The notes beneath the pieces were generated by a model. It did not search any database. It was not told the origin of the DNA and saw nothing but the letters and a program-made list of their open reading frames with translations. The position numbers were made by a program, and so were the translations under genes. A stretch of 64,000 nt of DNA from Butyrivibrio sp. INlla21 (GTDB lineage: Bacteria > Bacillota > Clostridia > Lachnospirales > Lachnospiraceae): the NCBI RefSeq assembly GCF_900116875.1, contig NZ_FPCC01000003.1:163740-227739 (forward strand), given 5' to 3'. This document shows, in pieces, positions 16,887 through 26,394 of this stretch. The first letter of the stretch is position 1, and every line of letters starts with the position of its first letter.

Positions 16887-18278
16887 TCAGAAGTCTTTTT
16901 TATCTCTCATACGCTCAATCGCATCCATTGCAAGACGGCTACGCTCACACTCTGAAGCAGATAACGATACCTGCCAGCAGAACGGACTGCCCTTCATATG
17001 CTCTGAAGCATAGGATAAACCGTTGGTTCTCTCATCAAGGAACGGTCTGTCTATCTGATTGGGATCACCGAGAAGTATGATCTTGGTATCCTTACCGGCA
17101 CGGGTAATTATACCCTTAGCCTGTGTAGGTGTCATGTTCTGAGCTTCATCTATAATAAGGAAAGTCTTAAGAATTGATCTTCCTCTTATGAAGTTCAGCG
17201 CTTCGCACTGTACGATACCTCTGTCAAAGACTTCATCAGTCTTATCCTGAAGCTCCTTCTCGTCCTTGTATCTCTCTTCCTCATTGGAATCAATGAGCTG
17301 TTCAAGGTTATCGATAATGGGTCGCATAAGCGGTGATATCTTCTCCTGCTCATCGCCGGGAAGAAAGCCTATATCATCATCAAACTGTGAATTGGGTCTG
17401 CACACAAGAATCCTTCTGTACTCTCCTGTCGGCCGGTTTATCATCTTCTCAAGTCCGACAGCAAGTGAATAGAAAGTCTTGGCTGTACCCGCCATACCTT
17501 TAACGATTACAAGCGGCGCCACGTCAGCGGGCTGCATAAGCGCTTCCTGTAAAAAGTACTGACCTGCATTTCTCGGCTTAACACCGTAGGGCTGCGATCT
17601 TTCAAATTCAAGCTTTTTGATGACGCCCTTACTTACTCTGCCCATCTGAGTCTTATTGGTAGACTGATCGGCTCTTACAACAACAAATTCATTCTCGTAT
17701 AACTCAGGTTCATATCTGTTACCGTCTTCATCGCAACAATAAACTTTGCTGACGGGTATACCCTTTTTCTTGAAATCCTTAAAAATCTCTTCGGGCGCAT
17801 ATACATCAATCCTACCACTGTACTGCTCTTGGTGTCCCGCAACCTGCTCGGTTGTGAAATCCTCGGATCTGATATCGATAAGCTGCGCCTTGATACGCAT
17901 CAGAATATCCTTAGTTACCAGAACTACCTGTTCTTTCCTACTCTCCGACAATCCCTTACATACCTTAAGTATCCTGTTGTCGGATTTGTGTTCCGCCATA
18001 TCTTCCGGAAGGACTGTATCCTTGAAGTTCTTCTCTACTCGAAGACTTCCCCCGTTATCAAGCTTAACACCTGCAACCAGATCGCCTGATCCCCGAAGCT
18101 GTTCGAGGATTCTGATTGCTTCTCTTACATTGGCTCCTCTCTCGCCCTCATCGCGTTTGTGGGCGTCCAATTCTTCTAAGACTACCAGCGGAAGAACGAC
18201 CTCGTTATCATCAAAGCACTTCAAGGCGTGTGGTGCCTGAATCAAAACGTTGGTGTCCAGTACGTAGATCTTCTTCAT
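16887..18278 (-). CDS. PIN-PhoH fusion ATPase (YlaK-like)
   Basis: A 463-residue protein. Residues 1-135 form a PIN nuclease-like domain beginning KKIYVLDTNVLIQAPHALKC, with acidic residues at conserved places. The PhoH ATPase domain follows, with VKGMAGTAKTF as Walker A near residue 262 and FLIIDEAQNMTPTQ as Walker B. PIN-PhoH proteins are thought to be RNA helicase/nucleases acting on RNA; substrate here is unknown. An extended -10 promoter (18315-18320) lies just upstream. Confidence 0.93.
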   Translation of the reverse strand: MKKIYVLDTNVLIQAPHALKCFDDNEVVLPLVVLEELDAHKRDEGERGANVREAIRILEQLRGSGDLVAGVKLDNGGSLRVEKNFKDTVLPEDMAEHKSDNRILKVCKGLSESRKEQVVLVTKDILMRIKAQLIDIRSEDFTTEQVAGHQEQYSGRIDVYAPEEIFKDFKKKGIPVSKVYCCDEDGNRYEPELYENEFVVVRADQSTNKTQMGRVSKGVIKKLEFERSQPYGVKPRNAGQYFLQEALMQPADVAPLVIVKGMAGTAKTFYSLAVGLEKMINRPTGEYRRILVCRPNSQFDDDIGFLPGDEQEKISPLMRPIIDNLEQLIDSNEEERYKDEKELQDKTDEVFDRGIVQCEALNFIRGRSILKTFLIIDEAQNMTPTQAKGIITRAGKDTKIILLGDPNQIDRPFLDERTNGLSYASEHMKGSPFCWQVSLSASECERSRLAMDAIERMRDKKDF

Positions 18279-18314
18279 GCGTACGTCCCCCTTATTTGTA
18301 TGACTTGTACCTTA

Positions 18315-18323
18315 ATTATACCA
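18315..18323 (-). promoter_or_regulatory. Extended -10 promoter of the PhoH gene
   Basis: On the minus strand TGGTATAAT gives a perfect -10 with the TG extension, about 37 bases before the ATG. The -35 region (TATTGT at 17 bases) is weak, which fits an extended -10 promoter. Confidence 0.6.
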
Positions 18324-18363
18324 CATCTTGTGTTTTAACAATATAATTCTTGATGCGAGGAGG

Positions 18364-18404
18364 CAAAAAAATTCCCCGAATGTCATCTACCGGCATTCGG
18401 GGAT
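18364..18404 (-). terminator. Terminator after the SulP gene
   Basis: Arms 18372-18382 and 18394-18404 form an 11-base stem around CCCCGAATG; on the minus strand TTTTTTT follows (18364-18371), 14 bases past the SulP stop. Confidence 0.87.
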
Positions 18405-18417
18405 TAAAGCCATATTT

Positions 18418-20064
18418 TTACTGTATTTCTGCGGCTCTCTTAAGTGCTTCGTCGATGTGAGGGAGGAAATTCTCACTTCCAACAAGCTCTACAAAGCCGT
18501 CCTTCTTCATCGTGTTCATAGGCTGCTCATTTACATGTGAAAAGACAAGCTGAACACCGTTCTTTTTACATCTGTCATAGAGCTGCTCGAATGAATGCAT
18601 TGCTGTTGCGTCGATCGCAGGTACACCACGCATGCGGATAACAAGAGCCTTGGTAAAGTCCTTAATGCTGATCTCGGCGATCTGCTCGGCATCACCAAAG
18701 AACATGGGTCCACTGATCTCATAAACACGAACGTGCTTCGGAATATCCTTAAGGTCCGTTCCGTCCGGATCATCCTCGGGATCGAAGTACTTCCAGCCTC
18801 TTACACGAGATTCTTCGCTCATTCTCTTCATGAAAAGGAGGCAAGCAAGAACCATACCGATTTCGATGGCAACAACAAGGTCAAATACCACCGTAAGTAC
18901 AAATGTAAGAACAAGCACCAAAATATCGCTCTTGGGCGCTGTTTTTACAAGATGTACGAAGGTTCTCCACTGACACATATTATAAGCGACCATGAAAAGA
19001 ATAGCCGCTATTGTAGGCATAGGAATAAGTGCTGCGTAAGGCATAAGCACCACAAGCACAAGAACAAGGCAGATTGAATGGATCATACCTGCGATAGGTG
19101 TTCTACCGCCATTCTTGATATTGGCTGCGGTACGTGCGATAGCTCCTGTTGCGGGGATTCCGCCAAAAAGAGCCGATCCGATGTTACCAGCGCCCTGCGC
19201 TACAAGCTCCATATTGGATCTGTGTTTCGAATCGATCATACTGTCTGCAACAACACAGGACAAAAGAGATTCGATAGCCGCAAGGATTGCAATTGTAAAG
19301 CCGTCTCCCGCTACGTCTTTTAACAATGGATAGCTTATTGCAGGTAATCTGAACGCAGGAAGCTGTCCCTTAATAACATAGAGGTCTCCAATCGTATTAA
19401 CGTGAAGTCCGAGGAACTTTACCATAAAGATTCCGACTATAACAGCGATAAGAGATCCGGGGATCTTGCTGCTTATCTTAGGCCACACTATCTGAATAAC
19501 AAGGCAAACAACACCTACGATGAGAGCCTGATAATTTAAAGTTCCGATATTCTTACCGATGGCTTCGATCTTATCCATTGTCTCAACCGTTGCTGTTCCC
19601 GCAGGATAAGTAAGTCCAAGGAAATCCTTTATCTGTCCTATAAGGATGGTTACTGCGATACCGGCTGTAAATCCTGTTGTGATCGTATAAGGAATAAACT
19701 TGATAAGTGATCCGAGTTTAAATACACCCATCAGTATCAGAAGGATTCCTGCAAATACAGTTGCAAGAGCAAGGCCTTCCATTCCTTTTGTGGCTACAAT
19801 GCCCGCAACGATTGTTGCAAAGGCTGCTGTAGGACCGGCTATCTGTACTCTGCTTCCACCGAGGAAGGAAATAATAAAGCCGGCAACGATAGCCGTGTAC
19901 AGACCTTCTTCAGGCCCAACACCTGATGCAAGCGCAAGTGCGATTGAAAGAGGAAGTGCGATTATCGCAACTATGATTCCGGATACAAGGTCCTGCGCGA
20001 ATTGTTTACCGTTATAGCCTTTTAAAACGGTAAACAGCATTGGTTTAAGTTTTTCATTTTCCAT
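18418..20064 (-). CDS. SulP-family anion transporter with STAS domain
   Basis: A 548-residue SLC26/SulP carrier. The start at 20064 has AGGGAG nearby; a longer reading to 20139 would run through the opp terminator and is rejected. About a dozen membrane helices follow, with GLYTAIVAGFIISFLGGSRV, the SulP signature, near residue 60. The C-terminal STAS domain spans about 440-540 (VYEISGPMFFGDAEQI and RGVPAIDATAMHSFEQL). It may carry sulfate, bicarbonate or carboxylates; the substrate is not determinable. It stands alone between two terminators. Confidence 0.93.
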   Translation of the reverse strand: MENEKLKPMLFTVLKGYNGKQFAQDLVSGIIVAIIALPLSIALALASGVGPEEGLYTAIVAGFIISFLGGSRVQIAGPTAAFATIVAGIVATKGMEGLALATVFAGILLILMGVFKLGSLIKFIPYTITTGFTAGIAVTILIGQIKDFLGLTYPAGTATVETMDKIEAIGKNIGTLNYQALIVGVVCLVIQIVWPKISSKIPGSLIAVIVGIFMVKFLGLHVNTIGDLYVIKGQLPAFRLPAISYPLLKDVAGDGFTIAILAAIESLLSCVVADSMIDSKHRSNMELVAQGAGNIGSALFGGIPATGAIARTAANIKNGGRTPIAGMIHSICLVLVLVVLMPYAALIPMPTIAAILFMVAYNMCQWRTFVHLVKTAPKSDILVLVLTFVLTVVFDLVVAIEIGMVLACLLFMKRMSEESRVRGWKYFDPEDDPDGTDLKDIPKHVRVYEISGPMFFGDAEQIAEISIKDFTKALVIRMRGVPAIDATAMHSFEQLYDRCKKNGVQLVFSHVNEQPMNTMKKDGFVELVGSENFLPHIDEALKRAAEIQ

Positions 20065-20091
20065 AATATTCTCCCTGATAACATTCTCCGT

Positions 20092-20122
20092 AAAAACGCC
20101 GCCCCGGAACCTCCGGGGCGAC
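20092..20122 (-). terminator. Terminator of the opp operon
   Basis: A GC-rich ten-base stem (20098-20107 with 20113-20122) around CCCCGG is followed on the minus strand by TTTTTAC, about 32 bases past the oppA stop. Confidence 0.88.
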
Positions 20123-20153
20123 GCCATGATGTCATACACAAGAAGTATAACTA

Positions 20154-21944
20154 TTATTTATTGATTGTGCAATACATGAAATACTTAAAGCCGAGAGGAG
20201 TTGTGAAGAATCCGTCTACGCTGTCGTCGATCATGTAAAGATCTGTGTAGTAAAAGATAGGGCAAATTGTGCCTGTTGACATAAGGAGATCCTCAGCCTT
20301 GTGCATAAGAGCATATCTTGTCTTAGGATCTGTGCATGTCTTGATGTCGCTGATAACAACGTCATAAGTCTCAGCCCATGTTCCGTTCTCAACCTTTGTC
20401 TCATATCCAAGGTCTGTAAGGTCAATGCTGTAAGCCTTAACTGTCTCATTGTCGCCCTTACCGAGCTGAACATCGTTGTTTCCGGAAACGGTTGTCCACA
20501 TATCAAGGAAAGAAATAGGATCGTTGTAATCTCCGAGCCATCCGTTACGTGCTACAGAGAAGTCACCGTTCTTTCTTGTCTCAAGGAATGTAGCCCACTC
20601 CTGATTCTCAAGGCTCATGTTGATGCCCATCTGAGCGAAGTTAGACTGGATAGCCTCAGCGATTGCCTTATGTCCCTCGTTTGTGTTGTAGAGGTATACA
20701 AGTGAAGGCATATCTGTGAACTTTCCTGAAGCCTCATCAAATGTGTAGTACTTCTTGAGTACTTCTTTAGCTTCTTCCCAAGTCTTTTCATATGCTTCTT
20801 TAGATACATCAAAGTATCCTGTATAGTCGTTATTACCTGCATTCTTATAGAATTCAGTTCCGTCAGCGTCCGTAAGACCCATAGCTACGAATGAAGAAGC
20901 GGGAACCTGTCCGCCCTGTGATACATCTTCAACAATGTAGTTTCTGTCTACAAGAAGGTTAACGGCGTTTCTGATCTCAGCCTCTGCAAGAGCCTTCTCT
21001 GTGCCCTCAAGGTCACTGTTTGGAAGAAGGTCTTCATTTACATTCCAGCAAAGATAATATGTACCAACGTTACCTGTGATAACGAACTCATCAGGGTAAT
21101 CCTTCTTAAGAGCAGGAATCTCGTTTGTAGGTACATCATCAATGAACTGCCAATCGCCGTTCTTGAAGTTAGCAAGGTCATTATTTACATCGTCAGAAAG
21201 ATAGAAGTTGATAGCAGGCATTGTTACCTTAGCAGCATCAACATAGTCATCTCTCTTTCTAAGTGTAAGATAAGAGTTGTGCTCCCAGCTCTCAATTGTG
21301 TAAGCACCGTTGCAGATCATTGTCTTAGGCTCTGTTGCCCAAGCTTCGTTAGATACAACATCCTCACGTACAGGCTTGTATGTAGGGAATGCCATAAGCT
21401 CGTTCCAGTAAGGAACCTGATTCTTAAGTGTTACAACAAGAGTCTTGTCATCGGGAGCCTGAACATTAAGTGTCTCATCACCCTTGGCATCATCAGCCCA
21501 CATAGCATCATATCCGTCGATTACATCAAACATGTAACCGTAATCTGCTGCTGTAGCAGGTGAAGCAGCACGGTTCCAAGCAAATACGAAATCGCCTGCT
21601 GTTACAGCCTTACCGTCAGACCATGTAAGACCATCCCTAAGTGTATAAGTATAAGTTACTGTTCCGTCAGGATTCTCTACACCCTCAGTAAACTCTGTGA
21701 TGCAATCGGGAGCAAGTACGCTCTCACCGTTTGCGCCCTCTTCCCAAGTAGCAAGACCTGCGAAAAGGTGATTGATAACGATACCGCAATCTACAGCTGA
21801 CTGAAGTGCAGGATCAAGTGTTGCCGGCTCGGATGCTAAACATACGTTGATTCCATCCTCTGCAGGGCCCTTTTTAGAGCCGCAGGCAACAAGGCTCAGT
21901 ACCATTGTCATTGCAAGAAGTACTGAAAATAACTTCTTTTTCAT
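20154..21944 (-). CDS. oppA: Oligopeptide ABC transporter substrate-binding lipoprotein
   Basis: A 596-residue extracytoplasmic solute-binding protein of family 5. The N-terminus KKKLFSVLLAMTMVLSLVAC is a lipoprotein signal with the cysteine at about 21. EPATLDPALQSAVDCGIV, DFVFAWNRAASP and NAVNLLVDRNYI match the peptide-binding family. It captures peptides for OppBC. It is the last gene of the operon, 42 bases after oppF. Confidence 0.95.
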   Translation of the reverse strand: MKKKLFSVLLAMTMVLSLVACGSKKGPAEDGINVCLASEPATLDPALQSAVDCGIVINHLFAGLATWEEGANGESVLAPDCITEFTEGVENPDGTVTYTYTLRDGLTWSDGKAVTAGDFVFAWNRAASPATAADYGYMFDVIDGYDAMWADDAKGDETLNVQAPDDKTLVVTLKNQVPYWNELMAFPTYKPVREDVVSNEAWATEPKTMICNGAYTIESWEHNSYLTLRKRDDYVDAAKVTMPAINFYLSDDVNNDLANFKNGDWQFIDDVPTNEIPALKKDYPDEFVITGNVGTYYLCWNVNEDLLPNSDLEGTEKALAEAEIRNAVNLLVDRNYIVEDVSQGGQVPASSFVAMGLTDADGTEFYKNAGNNDYTGYFDVSKEAYEKTWEEAKEVLKKYYTFDEASGKFTDMPSLVYLYNTNEGHKAIAEAIQSNFAQMGINMSLENQEWATFLETRKNGDFSVARNGWLGDYNDPISFLDMWTTVSGNNDVQLGKGDNETVKAYSIDLTDLGYETKVENGTWAETYDVVISDIKTCTDPKTRYALMHKAEDLLMSTGTICPIFYYTDLYMIDDSVDGFFTTPLGFKYFMYCTINK

Positions 21945-21986
21945 AATTTTCCTCCTTATTATGAATTATGAGTTGGGTTTTATCAT

Positions 21987-22976
21987 TCAGTTGGCGTCTT
22001 CCATATGATGACACGCAACAAAGTGACCTTTGCTAACCTCTTTAAACTCAGGCATGCACTCTGCACAATCAGCCTTTGCATAAGGGCATCTCGTACGGAA
22101 AGGACATCCCGAAGGAGCATTAAGAGGACTGGGTATATCACCGGATAATACGATACGCTGATTGGCTCTTGCGATCTTGGGATCCGGAACGGGTACTGCG
22201 GAAAGAAGTGATTTGCTGTAAGGATGAAGAGGATTATTGTAAATCTCATCAGCATCCGCAAGCTCTACCATCTTACCTAAGTACATAACTGCGATTCTGT
22301 CACTTATGTGACGTACAACCAAAAGGTCGTGTGCTATAAACAAATATGTAAGACCAAGCTTATCCTGAAGCTCATCAAACATATTGATAACCTGCGCCTG
22401 AATGGAAACGTCAAGAGCCGATACGGGCTCGTCACAAACTATAAATTCAGGATTAACGGCAAGAGATCTTGCGATACCGATACGCTGTCTCTGTCCGCCG
22501 GAAAATTCATGTGCATATCTGGAAGCATGCTCAGAGTTAAGTCCAACATATCCCATGAGTTCAAGGATACGCTCTCTGCGCTCTTCCTTAGTCTTGTAAA
22601 GCTTATGTATGTCAAGCGGCTCGCCGATAATATCGGAAACCGTCATTCTCGGATTAAGTGATGAATAAGGATCCTGGAAAACCATAGTGGCTTTTTTACG
22701 GAACTCTTTTATATCCTCTTTGGTCTTAATAAGTTTGCCGTCATACCAGATCTCACCGGATGTGGGCTTATAAAGATTAAGAATGGTACGTCCTACGGTT
22801 GTCTTACCGCAGCCTGATTCTCCTACAAGACCTAATGTCTCACCTTTTTTGATGGCAAAAGAGACATCGTCAACCGCCTTAAGAGGCTTGGTCTTGAAAA
22901 ATCCTACGTTAATATCAAAGTATTCTTTTAAGTGTTTAATCTCAAGGAGATTTTTTTCGTTATTATTTGTACTCAT
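21987..22976 (-). CDS. oppF: Oligopeptide ABC transporter ATPase
   Basis: A 329-residue ABC ATPase with [15 protein letters not shown] (Walker A), [15 protein letters not shown] (signature), [12 protein letters not shown] (Walker B) and the family C-terminal region [20 protein letters not shown]. The four-cysteine region near residues 290-325 ([17 protein letters not shown]) fits the iron-sulfur or zinc segment of Opp/Dpp ATPases. It overlaps oppD by four bases. Confidence 0.96.
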   Translation of the reverse strand: MSTNNNEKNLLEIKHLKEYFDINVGFFKTKPLKAVDDVSFAIKKGETLGLVGESGCGKTTVGRTILNLYKPTSGEIWYDGKLIKTKEDIKEFRKKATMVFQDPYSSLNPRMTVSDIIGEPLDIHKLYKTKEERRERILELMGYVGLNSEHASRYAHEFSGGQRQRIGIARSLAVNPEFIVCDEPVSALDVSIQAQVINMFDELQDKLGLTYLFIAHDLLVVRHISDRIAVMYLGKMVELADADEIYNNPLHPYSKSLLSAVPVPDPKIARANQRIVLSGDIPSPLNAPSGCPFRTRCPYAKADCAECMPEFKEVSKGHFVACHHMEDAN

Positions 22977-23962
22977 GACCTATCACCGCCTTCCATCTGC
23001 TTTTTGACATTCATCCAACAGCCTGCGGCGTGGTCGTCATTAATCTGCATACGCTCTGCTCTCTCACGAAGACATATCTTCATGGCAGCATCGCATCTGG
23101 GTGCGAAAGGACATCCTTTCGGCATATTGAGAAGGTCGATAGGTGTTCCGCTGATAGGCTCAAGCTTCTTACCCTCTTTTCCCTCTGTAGGAATTGAACG
23201 AAGAAGGCCCTTCGTATATTCGTGACAAGGATTGTAGAAGATCTCATCCGCTGTTCCCTGCTCACAGATAGAACCTGCGTACATTACGATAACTTCATCG
23301 CACATCTGAGCAACAACGCCAAGATCGTGTGTGATCATGATGATAGCCATTCCGAGCTCTTCCTGAAGTGATTTCATAAGATCAAGGATCTGTGCCTGAA
23401 TAGTAACGTCAAGCGCTGTTGTGGGCTCATCCGCGATAAGGATATCAGGTTCGCATGCAAGCGCCATAGCGATCATAACTCTCTGTCTCATACCACCTGA
23501 AAACTCGTGAGGATACTGATCCATACGCTTTTCGGGCTCGTTTACGTTAACGAGCCTCAGCATCTCGATCGCACGCTCTTTTGCCTGCTCTTTATTTCTT
23601 CCTGTATGGAGTAAAATTGCCTCCATAAGCTGATGACCGATTGTATATGTAGGGTTAAGACTGGTCATGGGATCCTGGAAAATAATCGAAATCTTATTTC
23701 CTCTTACGGTCTTCATGACTTTCTCGCCTGAATTAACAAGCTCCTGACCGTCAAGCTTTATAGAACCCGAAACGATCTTACCTGCTCCCGCAAGAATCTG
23801 CATGATCGAATAAGCCGTAACTGACTTACCGGAGCCTGACTCTCCTACTATTCCAAGGACTTTGCCTCTGTCTAAATTAAAAGATATTCCGTTAACTGCC
23901 TTGACCTCTCCCGCATCCGTAAAGAAAGAGGTGTGCAGATCTCTGACTTCCAATAAACTCAT
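22973..23962 (-). CDS. oppD: Oligopeptide ABC transporter ATPase
   Basis: A 329-residue ABC ATPase with [16 protein letters not shown] (Walker A), [17 protein letters not shown] (signature) and [12 protein letters not shown] (Walker B). The C-terminus has [16 protein letters not shown], the cysteine-rich tail shared with OppF. It pairs with OppF to drive peptide import through OppBC. Confidence 0.96.
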   Translation of the reverse strand: MSLLEVRDLHTSFFTDAGEVKAVNGISFNLDRGKVLGIVGESGSGKSVTAYSIMQILAGAGKIVSGSIKLDGQELVNSGEKVMKTVRGNKISIIFQDPMTSLNPTYTIGHQLMEAILLHTGRNKEQAKERAIEMLRLVNVNEPEKRMDQYPHEFSGGMRQRVMIAMALACEPDILIADEPTTALDVTIQAQILDLMKSLQEELGMAIIMITHDLGVVAQMCDEVIVMYAGSICEQGTADEIFYNPCHEYTKGLLRSIPTEGKEGKKLEPISGTPIDLLNMPKGCPFAPRCDAAMKICLRERAERMQINDDHAAGCWMNVKKQMEGGDRS

Positions 23963-24001
23963 ATTTAAATCTCCATCTGTTTTCTCTTATAAAAATGTCT
24001 A

Positions 24002-25060
24002 TCAAGTATCAAGCTTAGGATCAAACGCATCGCGTAGTCCGTCGCCGAAAAGGTTAAGAGACAAAACGATGAGTGAAATAACAAGTGCAGGGATCACCAA
24101 TCTTGAAGGATATGATGAAACACCGTTGAGCGCGTCACATGCAAGAGATCCGAGCGAAGGCATCGGTGCGTTAACACCAAGTCCAAGGAATGAGAGGTAA
24201 CTCTCTGTGAATATTGCACTTGGAATCTGAAGCGCTGTTGAAATAATGATTACCGAAAAGCAGTTAGGAATAAGATGTTTAAGAATGATCCACTTTCCTT
24301 TTGCTCCGGCTGCCTGAGAAGCAAGTACATACTCCTGTTCACGAAGTGAAAGGATCTGTCCTCTGATAAGTCTTGCCATTGATACCCAGTAAAGAACACC
24401 AAATACTATAAACAAACTGATGATGTTCGAACCGATCTTGGCAAGTACCGTTCCGTCAAGCGCTCCCTCCATTACGACCTTAAGGACGGATGAAAGAAGG
24501 ATAACCATAAGCATATCCGGAAGTGAATATATGATATCGACTATTCTCATTATGATAAGATCGACTCTTCCTCCCGCATAACCTGCGATGGAACCGATCG
24601 TCATACCAATAATAAGAACGATTATGCTGGCAAAAAAGCCAACTGCGAGTGAAATACGTGTTCCGTAAACAACACGAATGAAATAATCTCTGCCCTGAGA
24701 ATCTGTTCCGAAGATATGAGGAACAACCTTCTCTCCGGCAGCTCTTAAAGTCTGCTCTGTCGTGCTGTACTCAAAAGGACTGAGATTATTAAAAGAATTG
24801 TCTGTAGCCTTACCGGCCTGCATCCCAAGCATCTGCTCATATGAATAAGGCCAGAACATCGGCACGAAAATAGCTGCCAATGTGATAAATACTATTATAA
24901 AGAAACAAGTTGTAGCAACCTTGTTCTTGAGAAGTCTCTTTACGCTGTCTTTAAAAAATGTAGATGAAGGACGCATCTGCACCATATACTCTTTTTCAGA
25001 GTCTGTGGCAGGAATAAAGTCGTCCATATTAACCTGTGCACTGAAAATTTTCTTGTCCAT
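24002..25060 (-). CDS. oppC: Oligopeptide ABC transporter permease
   Basis: A 352-residue permease with about six membrane helices; a cytosolic N-terminal stretch of 35 residues precedes the first helix. The EAA loop reads EYVLASQAAGAKGKWIILKH. It has a longer periplasmic segment between helices one and two than many OppC proteins. It follows oppB by 17 bases. Confidence 0.95.
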   Translation of the reverse strand: MDKKIFSAQVNMDDFIPATDSEKEYMVQMRPSSTFFKDSVKRLLKNKVATTCFFIIVFITLAAIFVPMFWPYSYEQMLGMQAGKATDNSFNNLSPFEYSTTEQTLRAAGEKVVPHIFGTDSQGRDYFIRVVYGTRISLAVGFFASIIVLIIGMTIGSIAGYAGGRVDLIIMRIVDIIYSLPDMLMVILLSSVLKVVMEGALDGTVLAKIGSNIISLFIVFGVLYWVSMARLIRGQILSLREQEYVLASQAAGAKGKWIILKHLIPNCFSVIIISTALQIPSAIFTESYLSFLGLGVNAPMPSLGSLACDALNGVSSYPSRLVIPALVISLIVLSLNLFGDGLRDAFDPKLDT

Positions 25061-25077
25061 TTATATTACTCTCCCAA

Positions 25078-26007
25078 TTATTCTAAAGTGATACGAGGAT
25101 CCACAACCTTATACATGATGTCACCGATAAGGTTCATGATTACGATGAGGGCTGCAAGTATGATAGTTGTGCCCATTACAAGCGGATAGTCACGTCCCGT
25201 GATGCTGTTAACGAACGCTCTTCCGATTCCGGGAACCGCGAAGATCTGTTCAACAACGAGGGAACCTGTAACAATACCGGCAAGCATCGGTCCAAAGTAT
25301 GTGATAACCGGGATAAGTGAATTTTTAAGCGCATGTCCGAAAATAATCTTTGTTCCGGATACGCCTTTTGCCTTTGCTGTTCTGATATAATCCTGTCCCA
25401 ATACTTCAAGCATTGAAGATCTGGTAAGTCTTGTGATATATGCCATCGGATAAAGCGAAAGCGTTACAACGGGAAGGAAAAGTCCGTTTCTTGCCGCTCC
25501 GTTAGCCGGGAAAATCTTAAGAGAAATTGCAAATATTATAAGAAGGAACGATCCCATGATAAATGAAGGCATTGATACGAATGCTGTTGTCATTACCATA
25601 ATGATCCTGTCAACGAGTTTGTTTCTGCGAAGCGCTGCAAAAGATCCGAGAACAACTCCGAAGATAAGAGCGATGAGCGCTGCAATGATACCGAGCTTGG
25701 CGGAAGTCTTCATTCCGTCAAGGATGATACCGTTTACATTACGTCCTCTCTGCTTTAATGAAGGACCGAAGTCAAAGTGCAGACATACGTCCTTAAGATA
25801 AGTAAGATACTGTGTTCCTAAAGGTTTGTCCAAACCGTACTTAGCTTCCATAGCTGCCATAACCTGTTTGGTTACAGCCTTTTCCCCTGTGAATGGGCCT
25901 CCCGGTACTGCATGCATAACGAAAAAGGTAACTGTGATAACTACCCATATAGTAACGATTGCAAGCAATACTCTCTTTACAATGTACATTAATGTCTTAG
26001 TATTCAT
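25078..26007 (-). CDS. oppB: Oligopeptide ABC transporter permease
   Basis: A 309-residue permease beginning YIVKRVLLAIVTIWVVITV, the OppB-type first helix. FFVMHAVPGGPF and the EAA loop DYIRTAKAKGVSGTKIIFGH fit the family. It is the first gene of the operon, with a 124-base leader after the terminated leader RNA. A TATAAT at 26052-26057 on the minus strand may be its own promoter, with a weak -35. Confidence 0.95.
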   Translation of the reverse strand: MNTKTLMYIVKRVLLAIVTIWVVITVTFFVMHAVPGGPFTGEKAVTKQVMAAMEAKYGLDKPLGTQYLTYLKDVCLHFDFGPSLKQRGRNVNGIILDGMKTSAKLGIIAALIALIFGVVLGSFAALRRNKLVDRIIMVMTTAFVSMPSFIMGSFLLIIFAISLKIFPANGAARNGLFLPVVTLSLYPMAYITRLTRSSMLEVLGQDYIRTAKAKGVSGTKIIFGHALKNSLIPVITYFGPMLAGIVTGSLVVEQIFAVPGIGRAFVNSITGRDYPLVMGTTIILAALIVIMNLIGDIMYKVVDPRITLE

Positions 26008-26130
26008 AGTCTCTCCAACCTGTAAAAATTTATGTTATCGGGTATAAGTATATTATACACCGAAATAATGGAATGTTAGAGCTTTCATTTTTCGAGCAAA
26101 GCGTTACCACTTTATCACATTAAATCGAGC

Positions 26131-26225
26131 AAAAAAAGTACAATGACATACTTGCCCGTACGTCATTGTACCGAAACATCCATATTAAGCACACGTATAA
26201 ATCTTATCTTAAATACGTGCAAGCA
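26131..26225 (-). ncRNA. Terminated leader RNA upstream of opp (candidate attenuator or small RNA)
   Basis: A consensus promoter (next entry) would start RNA near 26225. The RNA could form a first hairpin around GCACGTAT...ATACGTGTGC and then a terminator with arms 26138-26147 and 26162-26171 and a run of seven T (26131-26137). It ends about 124 bases before oppB. It may be a regulated leader of opp or a separate 95-base RNA. No known riboswitch motif was recognised. Confidence 0.5.
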
Positions 26226-26231
26226 CAGACT

Positions 26232-26260
26232 ATAATAATCAAACGATTAACCCATGTCAA
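26232..26260 (-). promoter_or_regulatory. Consensus promoter of the opp leader RNA
   Basis: On the minus strand a perfect TTGACA (26255-26260) and TATTAT (26232-26237) are 17 bases apart. It lies between the flagellin-like gene's terminator and the leader terminator. Confidence 0.72.
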
Positions 26261-26356
26261 GCGATACATTAAAATCACTCAAAGTGATTAAAATAAATCA
26301 AGAATCCTTGACAAAAAAACACCTGTGCGCGAGCGAAAGACTTTTTTAGCAAAAAA

Positions 26357-26382
26357 GAGCTGCCAAAATAATTTGGCAGCTC
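26357..26382 (-). terminator. Terminator after the flagellin-like gene
   Basis: An 11-base stem GAGCTGCCAAA (26357-26367 with 26372-26382) with an ATAA loop is followed on the minus strand by TTTTTT, 13 bases past the stop. Confidence 0.88.
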
Positions 26383-26394
26383 CTTGTATCGTTA

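Noticed and set aside
20065..20139. N-terminal extension of the SulP gene
   Set aside because: It would run through the opp terminator and lacks a ribosome site; the ATG at 20064 has AGGGAG.
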